From the NCBI GenBank assembly GCA_030611395.1, contig JAUWPX010000068.1, positions 1-7,259 on the forward strand: 7,259 bases of DNA. The letters run 5' to 3'. Below are positions 5,759 to 7,259 of this stretch, one piece after another. The translations under genes were made by a program, and so were the position numbers. Position 1 is the first letter of the stretch. Each line of letters begins with the position of its first letter. The notes under the pieces were generated by a model, which was not told the origin of the DNA, did not search any database, and was given only the letters and a program-made list of their open reading frames with translations. This DNA is from Bacteroidota bacterium (GTDB lineage Bacteria; Bacteroidota; Bacteroidia; Bacteroidales; VadinHA17).

Positions 5759-7259
5759 TTAAAATTCGTTCTTTATTTTTTCCAGGAACAATATTTCTGC
5801 AAAAAATTGCCAATCGAAGGATATAGTTTGGTTTGCCAAATGAGAATGATGATCCTGATCGAGAATATAACTTTCGGGTTTTGTCAGTACGCGGGTTTTA
5901 CCATATACCAGTTCAAATTGCCTCCTAAGCACATTAAATTCCTCAGGAAGTTTCTTTATCCTTTCCATGGCTTTTGTTTCCTGCTGTTCGTTTTGTGCCA
6001 TATCATATGCCTTTAAAGCCAATAGTGCTTTGGAAGTAAATCGTACCAATTCATTTACCTGCTCATAAACTTCAAGCGTATATGTATTACGAATAGCTTG
6101 TGATTTAATAGTTGTGATTTTGGCAGCAATACTATCGCAGTCCTGTAATACTATAGCTGCTCGCTCCAGACGTTTTGCATATTGTGTGCTCCAGTTACCT
6201 TTATTATTTCCATCAGGCAAATTAATTACTGCTTTGTCTGCGGGATTATTAAGCTTGTGTAATTGATTACGATTATTACCTTTTAATAAAGCATTCTTCC
6301 AAAAGGCCACCGGCTTTTCCAGTTGATCAATAAATGCATACTCTGCAGGTGCCAAAGTGTTGGAAAACTCTCTTTGACGATAGGCTGATTTTATGTCTTT
6401 ATTTGTCCTTTTTTCTCCTGTCCACGTGTATTCTGCAAAGGCAATAATACCACGCATATAAAGTTCGAAATGTGGAGAGTCATCATCCCATAAGGTTAAT
6501 AACAGTCCATTAATGCCACTGCTTATGGAACTCAAAGCGAAGGATTTGATATTATCCATATTGCTTTCGTTTTGGGGCATCAAAACCCACCTTGTTTGCC
6601 CTGCTGTAGCTCCCATAACCTGCATTCCATTTTTACGAAACCATTCCATTGCCCTTATATTCCCAATCGCCTGAGGGGAACTATAGTTCCAACGCATGTA
6701 AATACAATTTTTGGAAAACTGACCGAGAAACTCAACCAGTTTGTGTTCGTTTTCTTCCCATACCTTGTCCACCTCTTCTCCTGTGAGTTCTGTGTTGAAC
6801 ATCGGCCGATAAACACCAGCATATTTTAATGGCATATCGTCCCAGAATATAGGAATGCGTCCATGTTCTTCAGCAAAATTACATACTTTATTTAGCCATG
6901 TCAATTGTAACTCTAATGACGATCTTCCACTACCACGTCCTGTAGTATGTACTTCATCTCCACCAACATGCAAATATCTGCCATAAGGTGTTGCTTCCAT
7001 AGCATCAAGGTACAGATCAAATTGCACTTTATATGTTTCAGGATCAAGTGGATTAAAAGCCCAGTCGCTTTTTGGATCATCGCGCAAATTCTTGTATTTG
7101 TCATGCTTTAGAATAAATGAAGCATGTCCTAATCCTTGTATTAACGGGCTTATTTCAATATTTCGATCTTTGGCATAATTACTAAGCTTCTTCCATTCAC
7201 TTATACTCAATGCATCAGCCGATCCCACTTCGGGTTGACGTTCATACTTTATCTTATCT
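5759..7259 (-). CDS. GH20-type beta-N-acetylhexosaminidase-like glycoside hydrolase, 5' end outside window
   Basis: The frame is open from the right edge to a TAA at 5759 (499 full codons). A GTG at 7228 is an internal Val, since upstream codons read KIKYERQPEVGSADALS in the same style. The visible part is the TIM-barrel second half of a GH20 catalytic domain: ISPLIQGLGHASFILK (about 36-51, counted from the first full codon), then HVGGDEVH at 97-104. Asp101-Glu102 are the catalytic pair, in which Asp assists the substrate's 2-acetamido group and Glu is acid/base. LLTLWDDDSPHFE (252-264) is a later barrel strand that normally lines the sugar site. A helical C-terminal domain of about 200 residues follows. 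GH20 enzymes release terminal GlcNAc or GalNAc; here the target could be chitin-derived sugars, glycoproteins or peptidoglycan fragments. The signal peptide, if any, is outside the window. It leads the gene row and precedes the esterase by 81 bp. Confidence 0.9.
   Translation of the reverse strand, partial: DKIKYERQPEVGSADALSISEWKKLSNYAKDRNIEISPLIQGLGHASFILKHDKYKNLRDDPKSDWAFNPLDPETYKVQFDLYLDAMEATPYGRYLHVGGDEVHTTGRGSGRSSLELQLTWLNKVCNFAEEHGRIPIFWDDMPLKYAGVYRPMFNTELTGEEVDKVWEENEHKLVEFLGQFSKNCIYMRWNYSSPQAIGNIRAMEWFRKNGMQVMGATAGQTRWVLMPQNESNMDNIKSFALSSISSGINGLLLTLWDDDSPHFELYMRGIIAFAEYTWTGEKRTNKDIKSAYRQREFSNTLAPAEYAFIDQLEKPVAFWKNALLKGNNRNQLHKLNNPADKAVINLPDGNNKGNWSTQYAKRLERAAIVLQDCDSIAAKITTIKSQAIRNTYTLEVYEQVNELVRFTSKALLALKAYDMAQNEQQETKAMERIKKLPEEFNVLRRQFELVYGKTRVLTKPESYILDQDHHSHLANQTISFDWQFFAEILFLEKIKNEF

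Noticed and set aside
7226..7228. GTG as start of the GH20 gene
   Set aside because: The frame continues upstream to the window edge with GH20-like sequence (KYERQPEVGS), and half the catalytic domain would be missing.

Overview
The window reads as part of a Bacteroidota chromosome, most likely from the Bacteroidales/Marinilabiliales side. The evidence is AT-rich coding DNA, weak or absent Shine-Dalgarno sequences, a lipoprotein carrying two-component-regulator propeller (Reg_prop) repeats, a small outer-membrane-barrel-like protein, and a secreted GH20 enzyme next to a secreted esterase. This placement rests on protein style, not on a marker gene. All five genes I can support lie on the minus strand, so transcription runs from the right edge to the left edge.

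In transcription order: (1) a GH20-type glycoside hydrolase whose 5' end is beyond the right edge (5759-7259); (2) a secreted alpha/beta-hydrolase resembling acetyl-xylan esterases (4514-5677); (3) a long RelA/SpoT homologue (2297-4498) whose ppGpp synthetase domain looks intact but whose HD hydrolase site has lost its key residues; (4) a small predicted outer-membrane barrel protein (1556-2239) whose C-terminus may be frameshifted; (5) after a 525-bp gene-free stretch, a lipoprotein with propeller repeats that runs off the left edge (1-1030). Genes 2 and 3 are about 15 bp apart and probably co-transcribed. Genes 1-2 and 3-4 are separated by 81 and 57 bp.

The gene-free stretch 1031-1555 contains a GC-rich (about 66%) island of nested inverted repeats, quite unlike its AT-rich surroundings and probably a dispersed palindromic element. 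The propeller gene contains near-identical 126-bp tandem repeats (42 residues each), a sign of recent or continuing repeat expansion or homogenisation.

The two enzymes suggest breakdown of acetylated or N-acetylhexosamine-containing glycans. The RSH protein suggests a stringent-response synthetase that needs a hydrolase encoded elsewhere. The propeller protein suggests envelope sensing. I see no CRISPR array, tRNA, rRNA, transposase or phage gene, and no convincing undescribed multi-gene system. The most interesting points are the hydrolase-dead RSH, the repeat expansion, the GC-rich palindromic island and the possible frameshift.
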